NCBI GenBank assembly: GCA_035500775.1
Contig: DATJWY010000091.1
Location: 1 to 21,618 of the forward strand
Source: DATJWY01 sp035500775
GTDB taxonomy: Bacteria; Pseudomonadota; Alphaproteobacteria; Acetobacterales; Acetobacteraceae
Direction of reading: 5' to 3'
Length of the DNA stretch: 21,618 nucleotides
The notes below the pieces were generated by a model, which was not told where the DNA came from, did no database searches, and was given only the letters and a program-made list of their open reading frames with translations. The translations under genes and the position numbers were made by a program. Positions 13,357 to 21,559 of the stretch are shown here, piece by piece; the first letter of the stretch is position 1; the number at the start of each line of letters is the position of its first letter.

Positions 13357-14274
13357 TCAGGCCCCGACCAGCCCCCGCGCGTAGTCCATCGCCTCGAAGG
13401 GCCGCAGATCGCCCGCCTGCTCGCCGACACCGACCGCGTGCACCGGCAGGCCGAACTCCTCCGCTAGCGCCACCACGATGCCGCCGCGCGCGCTGCCGTC
13501 GAGCTTGGTGACGACGAGCCCGGTCACGTTCACCAACTCCTTGAACACCTTGACCTGCTGCACGGCGTTCTGGCCGGTGGTCGCGTCCAGCACCAGCAGC
13601 ACGGAATGCGGCGCGGTCTCATCCTTCTTGCGCATGACGCGGATGATCTTGGCCAGCTCTTCCATCAGCGCCGATTTGTTGTGGAGCCGCCCGGCGGTAT
13701 CCACCAGCAGCACATCCGCGCCGTCCTGCGCGGCGCGGCACAGCCCGTCATAGGCGAGGCCGGCGGCATCCGCGTTCGCCGCCCCGGCGATGACGGGGGC
13801 GCCGGTGCGCTCGCCCCAGATCTGCAACTGTTCCACGGCGGCGGCGCGGAACGTGTCGCCCGCCACCAGCACCGGCTTCAGCCCTTGTTCGCGATACTGC
13901 AGGGCGAGCTTGCCGATCGTCGTCGTCTTGCCGGTGCCGTTCACGCCGACCACCAGCACGACATGCGGCCGCTTTGCCGGGTCGAGGACGAGCGGCTTGG
14001 CGACGGGGGTGAGGATCTCCGCGATTTCCTCGGCCAGGGCCTGCTTGATTTCGTCTTCCGTCACCTCGCGGCCGAAGCGGCTGCGGCGGAAGGCGGCGAT
14101 CACCCGTTTGGCGGCCGCCGGCCCGAGATCGGCGGCGATCAGCAGATCCTCCAGCTCCTCCAGCGCCGCGTCATCCAGCTTCCGCTTGGTGAAGACGCCG
14201 CTGATGCCGGTGGTCAGCTTCTGCGTGCTGCGCGACAGGCCTTCCTTCAGCCGGCCGATAAATCCGAGTGCCAT
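13357..14274 (-). CDS. ftsY: Signal recognition particle receptor FtsY
   Basis: The 305-residue SRP-type GTPase docks ribosome-SRP complexes at the inner membrane for co-translational insertion. An N domain of helices (about 1-95) precedes the G domain with G1 GVNGTGKTTTIGKLA (110-124), the insertion-box region DTFRAAAVEQL (140-150), G3 DTAGR (192-196), G4 TKLD (256-259) and closing motif GVGEQAGDLRPF (282-293). The long acidic A domain of the E. coli protein is absent, which is common in alphaproteobacteria; an amphipathic start (ALGFIGRLKEGLSR) may contact the membrane. It is the last gene of a dapF-mtaB-ftsY operon, starting 26 bp after mtaB. Confidence 0.97.
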   Translation of the reverse strand: MALGFIGRLKEGLSRSTQKLTTGISGVFTKRKLDDAALEELEDLLIAADLGPAAAKRVIAAFRRSRFGREVTEDEIKQALAEEIAEILTPVAKPLVLDPAKRPHVVLVVGVNGTGKTTTIGKLALQYREQGLKPVLVAGDTFRAAAVEQLQIWGERTGAPVIAGAANADAAGLAYDGLCRAAQDGADVLLVDTAGRLHNKSALMEELAKIIRVMRKKDETAPHSVLLVLDATTGQNAVQQVKVFKELVNVTGLVVTKLDGSARGGIVVALAEEFGLPVHAVGVGEQAGDLRPFEAMDYARGLVGA

Positions 14275-14300
14275 CAGGGAGCCTTTGCTGTCAGGGTCGG

Positions 14301-15581
14301 TCAGGCCAGGGGCAGCGCCCCTGGTTCTTCCAAACTGGCGCTCAGCCCCGCGGCATCCGCGCTAGTCACGCGGGCGCGAACCAGGGTGCCGGGCGCCGCG
14401 CCGGCAAGGCGCACGGGGCAGAAATGTTCCGAATGTCCGGTCTCTTCCGTTTCCGCCAGCACCTCCACCACGCGGCCGAGTTGGGCGGCATGGAAGGCGG
14501 CGGCATTGCGCTCCCCGGCCTCGCGTAGCCGCGCGGCGCGTTGCCGGCGTTCCTCGCGCGGGATCGCCGGCATGCGGGCGGCCGGTGTGCCGGGGCGTTC
14601 GCTGTAGGGAAAGACGTGCAGATAGGGCAGGGCGTGTTCCTCGACGAAGGCGAGCGTGTCCGCGAACATCTCGTCCGTTTCGGTGGGGAAGCCGGCGATG
14701 AGATCGGCGCCGATGGCAATGCCGGGGCGAAGGTGCCGGGCGCGGGCGATCACCGCCGCCGCCTCTTCGCGCAGGTGCCGCCGCTTCATTCGCTTCAGCA
14801 CCAGGTCGTTCGCCGCCTGGAGCGAAAGGTGCAGATGCGGCATCAGCCGGGGCTCGGTCTCGATCAGCCGCCAGAGATCGTCGTCGATCGCCGCCGGATC
14901 GAGCGAGGAGAGGCGCAGCCGTGGCAATTCCGGCACCAGGGCGAGCAGGCGGCGGGTGATCTGGCCGAGCGTCGGGCTGCCCGGCAGGTCGTTGCCGTAG
15001 CTCGCGATATCGACGCCGGTCAGCACCACCTCGCGGTAGCCGCTGGCGACCAGGGCGCGCACCTGCTCGGCGAGCGGGCCGAGCGGCACGCTGCGGTTCG
15101 GGCCACGGCCGAAGGGAATGACGCAGAAGGTGCAGCGATGGTCGCAGCCCTGCTGCACCTGCACGAAGGCGCGGGCCCGGCCGGCGAATTCGGTGACGAG
15201 ATGCGCCGCCGTCTCGCGCGCCGCCATGATGTCGGAAATCGCGCCCGGCGCGTCCGGGGCCCAGCTCTCGGCCAGCAGCTTCTCGGTGTTGCCGAGCACG
15301 CGGGAGACGCCGGGCAGCGCCGCCCAGCTTTCCGGTGCGATCTGCGCTGCGCAGCCGGTGACGACGATGCGTGCCGCCGGGTTCTCCCGGTGGGCGCGAC
15401 GGATCGCCTGCCGCGCCTGCCGCTCCGCCTCCGCCGTGACCGCGCAGGTATTGACGATGATGAGATCGTCCTGCCCGGCGGTGTGGGCGCGCATCACCTC
15501 GCTCTCATAGACGTTGAGGCGGCAGCCGAAGGTGAGGATCTGTCCGCCCGTGCCGGGGCTGCTGGCGCCGGGATCGCTCAT
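14301..15581 (-). CDS. mtaB: tRNA (N6-threonylcarbamoyladenosine(37)-C2)-methylthiotransferase MtaB
   Basis: The 426-residue radical-SAM enzyme adds a methylthio group to t6A at position 37 of ANN-decoding tRNAs. The N-terminal methylthiotransferase domain has cluster cysteines 20 (TFGCRLN), 46 (NTCAVT) and 77 (GCAAQ); the radical-SAM cluster is Cys146, 150 and 153 in QGCDHRCTFC. The rest follows the family with IGADLIAGFPTET and the FPYSERPGTPAARMP region, then a TRAM-like tail. The missing MiaB-type features and the CRLN motif favour MtaB over MiaB or RimO. The frame extends upstream, but the ATG at 15579-15581 overlaps the dapF stop (ATGA), implying coupled translation. The last codons (EPGALPLA) and stop are formed by a repeat hairpin. 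Confidence 0.93.
   Translation of the reverse strand: MSDPGASSPGTGGQILTFGCRLNVYESEVMRAHTAGQDDLIIVNTCAVTAEAERQARQAIRRAHRENPAARIVVTGCAAQIAPESWAALPGVSRVLGNTEKLLAESWAPDAPGAISDIMAARETAAHLVTEFAGRARAFVQVQQGCDHRCTFCVIPFGRGPNRSVPLGPLAEQVRALVASGYREVVLTGVDIASYGNDLPGSPTLGQITRRLLALVPELPRLRLSSLDPAAIDDDLWRLIETEPRLMPHLHLSLQAANDLVLKRMKRRHLREEAAAVIARARHLRPGIAIGADLIAGFPTETDEMFADTLAFVEEHALPYLHVFPYSERPGTPAARMPAIPREERRQRAARLREAGERNAAAFHAAQLGRVVEVLAETEETGHSEHFCPVRLAGAAPGTLVRARVTSADAAGLSASLEEPGALPLA
14304..14324. repeat. Palindromic half-module overlapping the 3' end of mtaB
   Basis: CCAGGGGCAGCGCCCCTGG (14306-14324) is the same hairpin type as in the repeats at 6045, 16463 and 17972, here lying inside the coding region just before the mtaB stop. 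It encodes the last residues of MtaB. The CCAAAGGC half of the module is not obvious here. Confidence 0.65.
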
Positions 15582-16405
15582 GCCGGGTAGGCCGCGAGAT
15601 CGACCTGGCCGGTGAAGGCCGTCGCGGCCGGGCCGGTCATCAGCACATGGCTGTCGCTCTCGCGCCATTCGATGACGAGTTCGCCGCCATCGAGCAGCAG
15701 CGTGGCGCGGCGGGCGGCGAGGCCGCGCCGATGGGCGTTGACCAGCGTCGCGCAGGCGCCGGAGCCGCAGGCGAGGGTAAGGCCCGCGCCGCGCTCGAAG
15801 ACGCGCAGGCGAATCCGGTCCGGGGCGAGCACCTGGGCGAAGCCGATATTGGCCCGCTCGGGGAAGAGGGGATCGGTCTCGAAGCGGGGGCCGAGCGCCG
15901 CGATGCCGATGGCATCGAGGTCGGCGACGAAGAAGGTGGCGTGCGGATTGCCCATCGAGGCACCGGCCGGGTCGCCCGGCAGGTCGAGATGCCGCGTGTC
16001 CATCTCCCGGGCGAGGGGGATGTCCTGCCAGCCGAGCCGGGGCGGGCCCATATCCACCCGCACGATGTCGCCCTCCAGGATCTCGGCCGGGAGGATGCCG
16101 GCGCGGGTCGCGATGGCGAGGCGGCGCTGGCCGGTTTCACGGAACAGCAGGTCGGCGACGCAGCGCGTGGCGTTGCCACAGGCGCCGGATTCGCTGCCAT
16201 CCGGGTTGCGGATGCGCATGAAGGCGTCAACGTTGCTGCCGGGGGGCGGGGATTCCAGGGTGATGAACTGGTCGCACCCAATGCCGCGCCGCCGGTCGGC
16301 GAGGGACGCGACACGAGCGGGGGAGAAGCCGAGCGGCCGGGCGCGTTCGTCGAAAATGACGAAATCGTTCCCGCAGCCGTGCATCTTGACGAAAGGAGCG
16401 TGCAT
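15578..16405 (-). CDS. dapF: Diaminopimelate epimerase
   Basis: The 275-residue enzyme converts LL- to meso-diaminopimelate, used for lysine and for peptidoglycan cross-links. It is a cofactor-independent two-base epimerase; both catalytic cysteines are present, Cys76 in GACGNATRC and Cys213 in LACGSGACAT, as is the ERGAG motif before the second. The N-terminus HAPFVKMHGCGNDFVIFDE is typical. Several in-frame starts exist upstream (ATG at 16417 among them), but the ATG at 16403-16405 gives the standard N-terminus; no strong Shine-Dalgarno decides it. It overlaps mtaB by 4 bp and heads the operon. A palindromic repeat begins 58 bp upstream and must lie near or above the promoter. Confidence 0.95.
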   Translation of the reverse strand: MHAPFVKMHGCGNDFVIFDERARPLGFSPARVASLADRRRGIGCDQFITLESPPPGSNVDAFMRIRNPDGSESGACGNATRCVADLLFRETGQRRLAIATRAGILPAEILEGDIVRVDMGPPRLGWQDIPLAREMDTRHLDLPGDPAGASMGNPHATFFVADLDAIGIAALGPRFETDPLFPERANIGFAQVLAPDRIRLRVFERGAGLTLACGSGACATLVNAHRRGLAARRATLLLDGGELVIEWRESDSHVLMTGPAATAFTGQVDLAAYPA

Positions 16406-16462
16406 TGCGCCGCACATATAGGCCGATGGGGGCGGGTGCGCCACCGGATCGGCGGCGGTAAA

Positions 16463-16636
16463 GGCCAGGGGCTTTGCCCCTGGACCCCATCAAAGGCGAA
16501 GCCTTTGAAATCCATGGTTTTTATGGGCTGTGTTAGTAGTCGGCCCTGTGCAGCAGGCGTATTATGAAAAGTAATAAAAAGTAATGGAATCCAAGGGCCT
16601 CCCGGCCCCTGGCGGGTCCAGGGCGGAGCCCTGGCC
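16463..16636. repeat. Pair of facing palindromic repeat modules between cytochrome c gene and dapF
   Basis: The left copy (16463-16514) has CCAGGGGC/GCCCCTGG and TCAAAGGC/GCCTTTGA hairpins; the last pair is changed on both sides, which keeps base pairing. The right copy (16586-16636) faces it, with a more diverged inner hairpin. The 70-bp centre is AT-richer and has a tandem AAAAGTAAT at about 16567-16585. The right edge lies 12 bp past the stop of the minus-strand cytochrome gene, so it could serve as its terminator. Confidence 0.82.
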
Positions 16637-16648
16637 TTACTGAATGGA

Positions 16649-17908
16649 TTACTGCGCCGCGCTCCGCGCCTGCCGCACCGTATCCGGCGTGACCGTGCCG
16701 GTCTTGCCGCCGAAGTGCGTGAGCACGTAATTGGCGACCGCCGCGATTTCGGTATCCGTGTAGCCGTGCGCGAAGGCGGGCATGTAGCTTGCGGTGTTGC
16801 CCGGCCCGTCGGCCGGCGCGCCCCACAGCACTGTCTGTACGAGGTTGGTGCCCTCGGGATCGTTGACGGCCGTGCTGCCCGCCAGGGCGGCGTAGGGGGA
16901 TTGCCGGCCTTGCCCGGTCCAGAGATGGCAGCTCGCGCAGGCTCCGGCGAAGATTCGGGCGCCGAGCGCGTTGTCCTGCGCGTTCGTCCCATCCGCCGCC
17001 GAGCCGCCGGCGAGGGCGAGACCCGCTGGCGTCGCGCCGGCCGGGGCGCTCACGCCCCCGGCGATCGGGGGCACGCTCTTGAGGTACACGGCGATCGCGT
17101 GGATGTCGGATTGGGTGAGATAGCGCAGGCTGTCGCTCACTGCCTCGCCCATCGGGCCGCCGGCCGCGCCGTGCCCGTCGGCGTGGCCGGTCGCGAGATA
17201 CGTCTCGACAGCGGCCTCCGACCAGTTGCCGATGCCGTGTACCGGGTCGGGGGTGATGTTGTAGGCTTTCCAGCCCTCGATCTCGTTACCGGCGAATTTC
17301 TGGCTCTCCCGCTTCGCCTGCGCCAGGTTGCGCGGGGTGTGGCACTCGCCGCAATGCGCGACCGCTTCGACCAGATAGGCGCCGCGATTCCAGTCCGCCG
17401 ATTGCGCCGGGTCCGGGGCGAGGCGCTTGTCCGGGTTGAACAGCAGGTTCCAGATGGCGAGCGGCCAGCGCTGGGTGAAGGGGAAGCGGACCTGGTTCTC
17501 CGGCGGGGTCGCGCGCACCGGCGGCAGGCTGAACAGGTAGGCCTTGATCGCCAGGATGTCGTCCCGGCTCATGCCGGTATAGGCGGTGTAGGGAAAGGCG
17601 GGATAGAGATGCTTCCCGCCGCGGCCGACGCCTTCCTGCATGGCGCGCACGAACTCGTCGTCGGTGTACTCGCCGATGCCGGTTTCCTTATCCGGCGTTA
17701 TGTTCGGCGTATAGATCGTGCCGATCGCGAGCTTGAAGGGGAGGCCGCCCGTGAAGGGCTTGCCGCCCGGCACGGTGTGGCAGGCGGCGCAGTCCGCGGC
17801 ACGGGTCAGGTATTCGCCGCGCTGGATGAGATCGCCTTCCGACGCCGCCAGCGCCGGGGCCGCCGTCAGGGCAAGCAGAGCCGCCGGCAGGATGATCTTC
17901 CGCTTCAT
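16649..17908 (-). CDS. Triheme cytochrome c, electron-transfer subunit of a periplasmic dehydrogenase
   Basis: The 419-residue protein has a clear signal peptide (MKRKIILPAALLALTAAPALA, cut after about residue 21) and three heme-binding motifs: CAACH at about 40, CGECH at about 187 and CASCH at about 325, each in its own cytochrome c domain with a later Met ligand candidate. This is the form of the cytochrome subunits of membrane-bound alcohol and aldehyde dehydrogenases of acetic acid bacteria. Placed after the [2Fe-2S] and molybdopterin subunits, it should carry their electrons to ubiquinone or a terminal oxidase. It has no C-terminal membrane helix. A 135-bp gap with a repeat separates it from the molybdopterin gene. 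Confidence 0.92.
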   Translation of the reverse strand: MKRKIILPAALLALTAAPALAASEGDLIQRGEYLTRAADCAACHTVPGGKPFTGGLPFKLAIGTIYTPNITPDKETGIGEYTDDEFVRAMQEGVGRGGKHLYPAFPYTAYTGMSRDDILAIKAYLFSLPPVRATPPENQVRFPFTQRWPLAIWNLLFNPDKRLAPDPAQSADWNRGAYLVEAVAHCGECHTPRNLAQAKRESQKFAGNEIEGWKAYNITPDPVHGIGNWSEAAVETYLATGHADGHGAAGGPMGEAVSDSLRYLTQSDIHAIAVYLKSVPPIAGGVSAPAGATPAGLALAGGSAADGTNAQDNALGARIFAGACASCHLWTGQGRQSPYAALAGSTAVNDPEGTNLVQTVLWGAPADGPGNTASYMPAFAHGYTDTEIAAVANYVLTHFGGKTGTVTPDTVRQARSAAQ

Positions 17909-17971
17909 TGTCTGTACGTCTCCGCGGCTTAGGCTGAAGGTGGTTTAGACAAGCGCCGTGCCCTAAATAAT

Positions 17972-18022
17972 GGATTCCAAAGGCTTGGCCTTTGGCGGGG
18001 TCCAGGGGCGGAGCCCCTGGCC
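17972..18022. repeat. Single palindromic repeat module inside the dehydrogenase operon
   Basis: One module is present: TCCAAAGGC/GCCTTTGG hairpin, GCGGGGT spacer, CCAGGGGC/GCCCCTGG hairpin. Its GGCC edge is 21 bp past the stop of the molybdopterin subunit. It lies between the second and third genes of the set and could lower or stabilise the cytochrome message; that is inference. Confidence 0.85.
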
Positions 18023-18043
18023 TTACGCGTCCCCCCGCGACCG

Positions 18044-20188
18044 TCAGGCGTTTGTCAGCTGGCCGAGACCGAGGGGCAACTGACGCAGCCGCTTGCCCGT
18101 GGCGGCATGGACGGCGTTCGCGATGGCGGGGAAGGCCGCTGTGGTTCCGGTCTCGCCGAGACCGCCCGGCGCTTCGTGGCTCTCGACCAGATGGACCTCG
18201 ATCGGCGGCACCTCGTTGATCCGCAGCATGCGGTAGTCGTGGAAGTTCGACTGCCGCACGCGCCCGTTCTCCAGCGTGATCTCGCCGTAGAGCGCGGCGG
18301 TGAGGCCGAAGATCAGCCCGCCCTGGATCTGCGCGCGCACCGAATCCGGGTTGACCACCTGGCCGCAATCCATCGCCGCGACCAGCCGGTGCATCCGGAT
18401 CGTACCCTCGGGCGAGACGCTCGCCTCGCACACGACGGCGAGATACGAGCCGAAGGCGTACTGCACCATGATGCCGCGCCCGGTGCCTTGCGGCAGCGCC
18501 GAGTCCCAGCCGGCTTTCTCCGCCGCGAGGTTGAGCACGTTCAGGGCGCGCGGATTCTTGCCGAGCAGGGCGCGGCGGAATGCGACCGGGTCCTGCTTCG
18601 CCGCCTCGGCCAGCTCGTCGATGAAGCTCTCGATCACGAAGACGTTGCGCGCTGGGCCGACGCCGCGCCACCAGGCGGTGACCACGCCGCGCGGCTCGTG
18701 CCGCACCCAGGAGACGTGCAGCGCGGGGAGGTCGTACACCGGGTTCTCGGCGCACTCCACCGTATCGGAGTCGATGCCGTCCCGCCGCATCCCGCCCGGT
18801 GCCCAGCGCGCCAGCACGCTGGAGCCGGTCATCTTGTGCGTCCAGCCGACGATACGGCCGTTCTGGTCGAGGCCGGCGCTGATCCGGTGGTAATAGAACG
18901 GCCGGAAGCGGTCGCGCTGGATGTCGGTCTCGCGCGTCCAGATCAGCTTCAGCGGGTAGTCCACCTGCTTCGCGAAGGCGGCGGCGATGCCGACATATTC
19001 CGCCTCCAGCCGCCGGCCGAAGCCACCGCCGATCATGTGGCTGTGGATGCTTACTTTGTCCTTCGGCACGCCGGCCGCCTTCGCCGCCTCGTCCTGCGCG
19101 CGGCCGGGCACCTGGGTGCCGCACCACACATCCACGCCATCCGGCCGGACATGCACGGTGCAGTTGATCGGCTCCATCGGCGCGTGGGACAGGAAGGGAA
19201 GCTGGTACACCGCCTCGAGCTTGGTCGCCGCGTTGGCGATCGCCGTCTCCGGGTTGCCGACACGGCGGGCGGTGATGCCATCGGCGGCGGAGGCGTCCGC
19301 GTGGGCCTGCACGATATCGGCCTGGGAGACGCTGACGTTCGGGCCGTAATCCCAGACGATATCGAGCGCCTCGACGCCTTGCTTGGCCGCCCAGAAATGG
19401 TCGCCCACCACGGCGACGGCATCGTCCAGCTTCAGCACGTCGCGGACGCCGGGGATCTTGCGCGCCGAGGCGTCATCGACGCTGACCAGCTTGCCGCCGA
19501 GCACCGGGCAGGCGACCATCGTCGCGACCTTCATCCCCGGCACCCGGACGTCGATGCCATAGACCGTCGAGCCGTTCACCTTGCCCGGCGTGTCGAGCCG
19601 CTTCTGGGACTTGCCGATCAGCGTCCAGTCCTTGCGGTCCTTCAGCCTGACCGCCTTCGGCACCGGCAGCGTCACCGCCTCGGCGACGAGGTCGGCGTAA
19701 GGAGCCGCGCGGCCGGAGACGTCGTGCCGCACCACGCCGCGTTCCACGCGCAGGCTGGCCGGATCGACGCGCCAGCGATTCGCCGCCGCCTGCACCAGCA
19801 CCGTGCGCGCGGTGGCCGCCGCCTGGCGGAACTGGTCGAAATCGCCGCGGATGGAGGTGGAGCCGCCGGTCGCCTGGGTGCCGAGCATCGAGGAGTAGAG
19901 TGCCTCGTTCGGCGGCGCGAAGCTCGGCGTCACCTGGTCGAGCCCAACTTCCAGCTCCTCCGCGAGCAGCATAGAGGCGCCGGTCCAGATGCCCTGGCCC
20001 ATCTCCACATCGCGCATGATCAGCTCGATCTTGCCGTCCTGGCCAACGCGGATGAAGGCGTTGGGCGCGAAGGGCGCCTGGCCCCCGGCGAGGGCGCGGC
20101 GCGCGCGCAGCGGCAGGGACGTCGCGATCAGGAGCGCGGCGCCGGAGGCGAGGAAGGCGCGGCGGTTCAGTGCGGGCATCGTCGTCAT
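18044..20188 (-). CDS. Molybdopterin-binding subunit of a xanthine dehydrogenase-family periplasmic oxidoreductase (IorB-like)
   Basis: The 714-residue catalytic subunit belongs to the molybdenum hydroxylases, close in form to isoquinoline 1-oxidoreductase beta subunits and aldehyde dehydrogenases of acetic acid bacteria. A twin-arginine signal (NRRAFLASGAALLIA, 8-22) indicates export in folded form. Cofactor landmarks are MGQGIWTG (63-70), GGGFGRR (387-393) and the C-terminal GGLGETGT with catalytic Glu679. The substrate cannot be read from sequence; aldehyde or an N-heterocycle are likely. An in-frame GTG at 20194 is too close to the GAGAGGGGAC Shine-Dalgarno, so the ATG at 20186-20188, 9 bp away, is chosen. 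It follows the [2Fe-2S] gene by 15 bp. Confidence 0.94.
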   Translation of the reverse strand: MTTMPALNRRAFLASGAALLIATSLPLRARRALAGGQAPFAPNAFIRVGQDGKIELIMRDVEMGQGIWTGASMLLAEELEVGLDQVTPSFAPPNEALYSSMLGTQATGGSTSIRGDFDQFRQAAATARTVLVQAAANRWRVDPASLRVERGVVRHDVSGRAAPYADLVAEAVTLPVPKAVRLKDRKDWTLIGKSQKRLDTPGKVNGSTVYGIDVRVPGMKVATMVACPVLGGKLVSVDDASARKIPGVRDVLKLDDAVAVVGDHFWAAKQGVEALDIVWDYGPNVSVSQADIVQAHADASAADGITARRVGNPETAIANAATKLEAVYQLPFLSHAPMEPINCTVHVRPDGVDVWCGTQVPGRAQDEAAKAAGVPKDKVSIHSHMIGGGFGRRLEAEYVGIAAAFAKQVDYPLKLIWTRETDIQRDRFRPFYYHRISAGLDQNGRIVGWTHKMTGSSVLARWAPGGMRRDGIDSDTVECAENPVYDLPALHVSWVRHEPRGVVTAWWRGVGPARNVFVIESFIDELAEAAKQDPVAFRRALLGKNPRALNVLNLAAEKAGWDSALPQGTGRGIMVQYAFGSYLAVVCEASVSPEGTIRMHRLVAAMDCGQVVNPDSVRAQIQGGLIFGLTAALYGEITLENGRVRQSNFHDYRMLRINEVPPIEVHLVESHEAPGGLGETGTTAAFPAIANAVHAATGKRLRQLPLGLGQLTNA

Positions 20189-20203
20189 GGCCACGGTCCC
20201 CTC

Positions 20204-20659
20204 TCAGGCTTCAGCCGCTTGCTTGATCGCCTCGCGGATGCGCGGATAGGTGCCGCAGCGGCAGATATTGCCGCTCATCGCGGCATCGATATCCGCATCG
20301 TTCGGCTTCTGATTGGTGGCGAGCAGCGCGGCGGCCGACATGATCTGCCCGGACTGGCAGTAGCCGCACTGGACCACTTCGAGATCGAGCCACGCCTTCT
20401 GCACCCGCGCGCCGACCGGGTTTTCCCCGACCGTCTCGATGGTGACGATTTTCTGGCCATTGGCGACGGCGCTGGCCGGGAGGATGCAGGAGCGGACGGC
20501 CTGGCCGTCCACATGCACTGTGCAGGCGCCGCATTGCGCGATGCCGCAGCCGAATTTGGTCCCGGTCAGGCCGACAACGTCGCGCAGAACCCAGAGCAGG
20601 GGCATGTCGCCGGGGATATCGAGTTGGTGCTCGGTGCCGTTGATGGTGAGTGTCAGCAT
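20204..20659 (-). CDS. [2Fe-2S] subunit of a xanthine dehydrogenase-family oxidoreductase (IorA-like)
   Basis: The 151-residue small subunit carries two [2Fe-2S] clusters: the ferredoxin-type one with Cys38, 43, 46 and 58 (FGCGIAQCGACTVHV), and the second with Cys98, 101, 133 and 135 (QCGYCQSGQ and ICRCGTYPR). It shuttles electrons from the molybdopterin site to the cytochrome. It lacks a signal peptide, as usual; the Tat-targeted partner should carry it across the membrane. The ATG at 20657-20659 is preceded closely by GAGAGGGGAC, the same leader sequence that precedes the next gene. A long upstream frame is not part of the protein. It is the first gene of its operon, divergent from rpmI. 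Confidence 0.95.
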   Translation of the reverse strand: MLTLTINGTEHQLDIPGDMPLLWVLRDVVGLTGTKFGCGIAQCGACTVHVDGQAVRSCILPASAVANGQKIVTIETVGENPVGARVQKAWLDLEVVQCGYCQSGQIMSAAALLATNQKPNDADIDAAMSGNICRCGTYPRIREAIKQAAEA

Positions 20660-20974
20660 GGTCCCCTCTCGCGTCATTCCGCACCTGGCGGCGAGGCCGT
20701 AGCCGGGTATGTAGCGTGTGCCGCGCGAATTGAAACTCCGCCTCGCGCAAAGGGGGTATCCCACAGCACCGGGGTGGCCCGGGGCGGGGGAGGAAATGTC
20801 CCGGCGAGGCAAGCCGGGGCGCCGGCGGAACAGTCCGGGCGGCGCCGCGTCTTGCTTGCGCCGGCGTGGCGCCGCCTGTATAAGCCCGCCCCTGTTCGCG
20901 CGCCCGGGCCTGGGAATGGGCATGCCCGGCCGCGACGCCTGCGCATTGGCAGGGCCTGATGAGAGGAGATCAAA
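20660..20974. other. 315-bp divergent intergenic region between the dehydrogenase operon and rpmI
   Basis: No gene is seen here. The rpmI promoter candidate lies at 20856-20884. A GGCGCCG/CGGCGCC inverted repeat at 20818-20846 lies just before it. The minus-strand promoter of the dehydrogenase operon could not be fixed. infC, which precedes rpmI in many bacteria, is absent. Confidence 0.5.
20856..20884 (+). promoter_or_regulatory. Candidate rpmI-rplT promoter
   Basis: TTGCGC (20856-20861) and TATAAG (20879-20884) are 17 bp apart, with a TG just before the -10. A start near 20891 would leave an mRNA leader of about 84 bases before rpmI, where autogenous control by L20 could act. The -35 is only a partial match. 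Confidence 0.5.
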
Positions 20975-21178
20975 ATGCCCAAGATGAAGACCAAGTCGTC
21001 GGTCAAGAAGCGGTTCAAGATCACCGCGACCGGCAAGGTGCTGGCTGGCCCCGGCAAGAAGCGCCACAACCTGAGCGCTCGCAGCCAGAAGGCCAAGCGT
21101 AGCAATCGCGGCAGCCAGGTGCTGACCCACGCTGACGGGCTGACCGTCAAGCAGTGGACCCCGTACGGCCTGAACTGA
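20975..21178 (+). CDS. rpmI: 50S ribosomal protein L35
   Basis: The 67-residue, highly basic protein opens MPKMKTKSSVKKRFKITATG and shows the family's KRHNL segment (about 49% of the way) and a short C-terminal tail. Length and order with rplT are standard. The Shine-Dalgarno GAGAGGAG (20961-20968) lies 6 bp before the ATG. It is cotranscribed with rplT, 14 bp downstream. infC is not upstream; a promoter candidate lies directly before the gene. Confidence 0.97.
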   Translation: MPKMKTKSSVKKRFKITATGKVLAGPGKKRHNLSARSQKAKRSNRGSQVLTHADGLTVKQWTPYGLN

Positions 21179-21192
21179 GAGGGTAGCAGCCA

Positions 21193-21549
21193 ATGGCACG
21201 CGTCAAGCGGGGCGTCACCACGCACGCCCGACACAAGAAGGTTCTGGAGCAGTCGAAGGGCTATTTCGGCCGCTCCTCCACGAATTACCGCATCGCGATG
21301 GAGCGCCTGGAAAAGGCGCTGCGCTATGCGTACCGCGACCGGCGCGTCAAGAAGCGCGAGTTCCGCGGCCTGTGGATCCAGCGCATCAACGCCGCCGTGC
21401 GCGAGCATGGCCTGACCTATAGCCGCTTCATCGACGGGCTGAACAAGGCCGGCATCGAGATCGACCGCAAGGTCCTCGCCGCCATCGCCTATGACGACGC
21501 CGCGACCTTCGCGGAGATCGTCAAGAAGGTGCAGGCCGCGCTAGGCTGA
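21193..21549 (+). CDS. rplT: 50S ribosomal protein L20
   Basis: The 118-residue protein binds 23S rRNA early in large-subunit assembly and in many bacteria represses its own operon. It opens MARVKRGVTTHARHKKVLEQ and contains the conserved ALRYAYRDRRVKKREFRGLW and INAAVREHGLTYSRFI regions. The length equals that of the family. The GAGAGGG upstream of the ATG provides the ribosome site. A hairpin pair begins 10 bp after the stop. Confidence 0.98.
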   Translation: MARVKRGVTTHARHKKVLEQSKGYFGRSSTNYRIAMERLEKALRYAYRDRRVKKREFRGLWIQRINAAVREHGLTYSRFIDGLNKAGIEIDRKVLAAIAYDDAATFAEIVKKVQAALG

Positions 21550-21559
21550 GGTAAGGGAA

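Noticed and set aside
18107..20959. A 950-codon plus-strand open frame opposite the molybdopterin gene.
   Set aside because: It is a shadow of the high-GC minus-strand genes; its translation is Arg/His/Asp-rich and matches no family, while the minus strand encodes clear enzymes.
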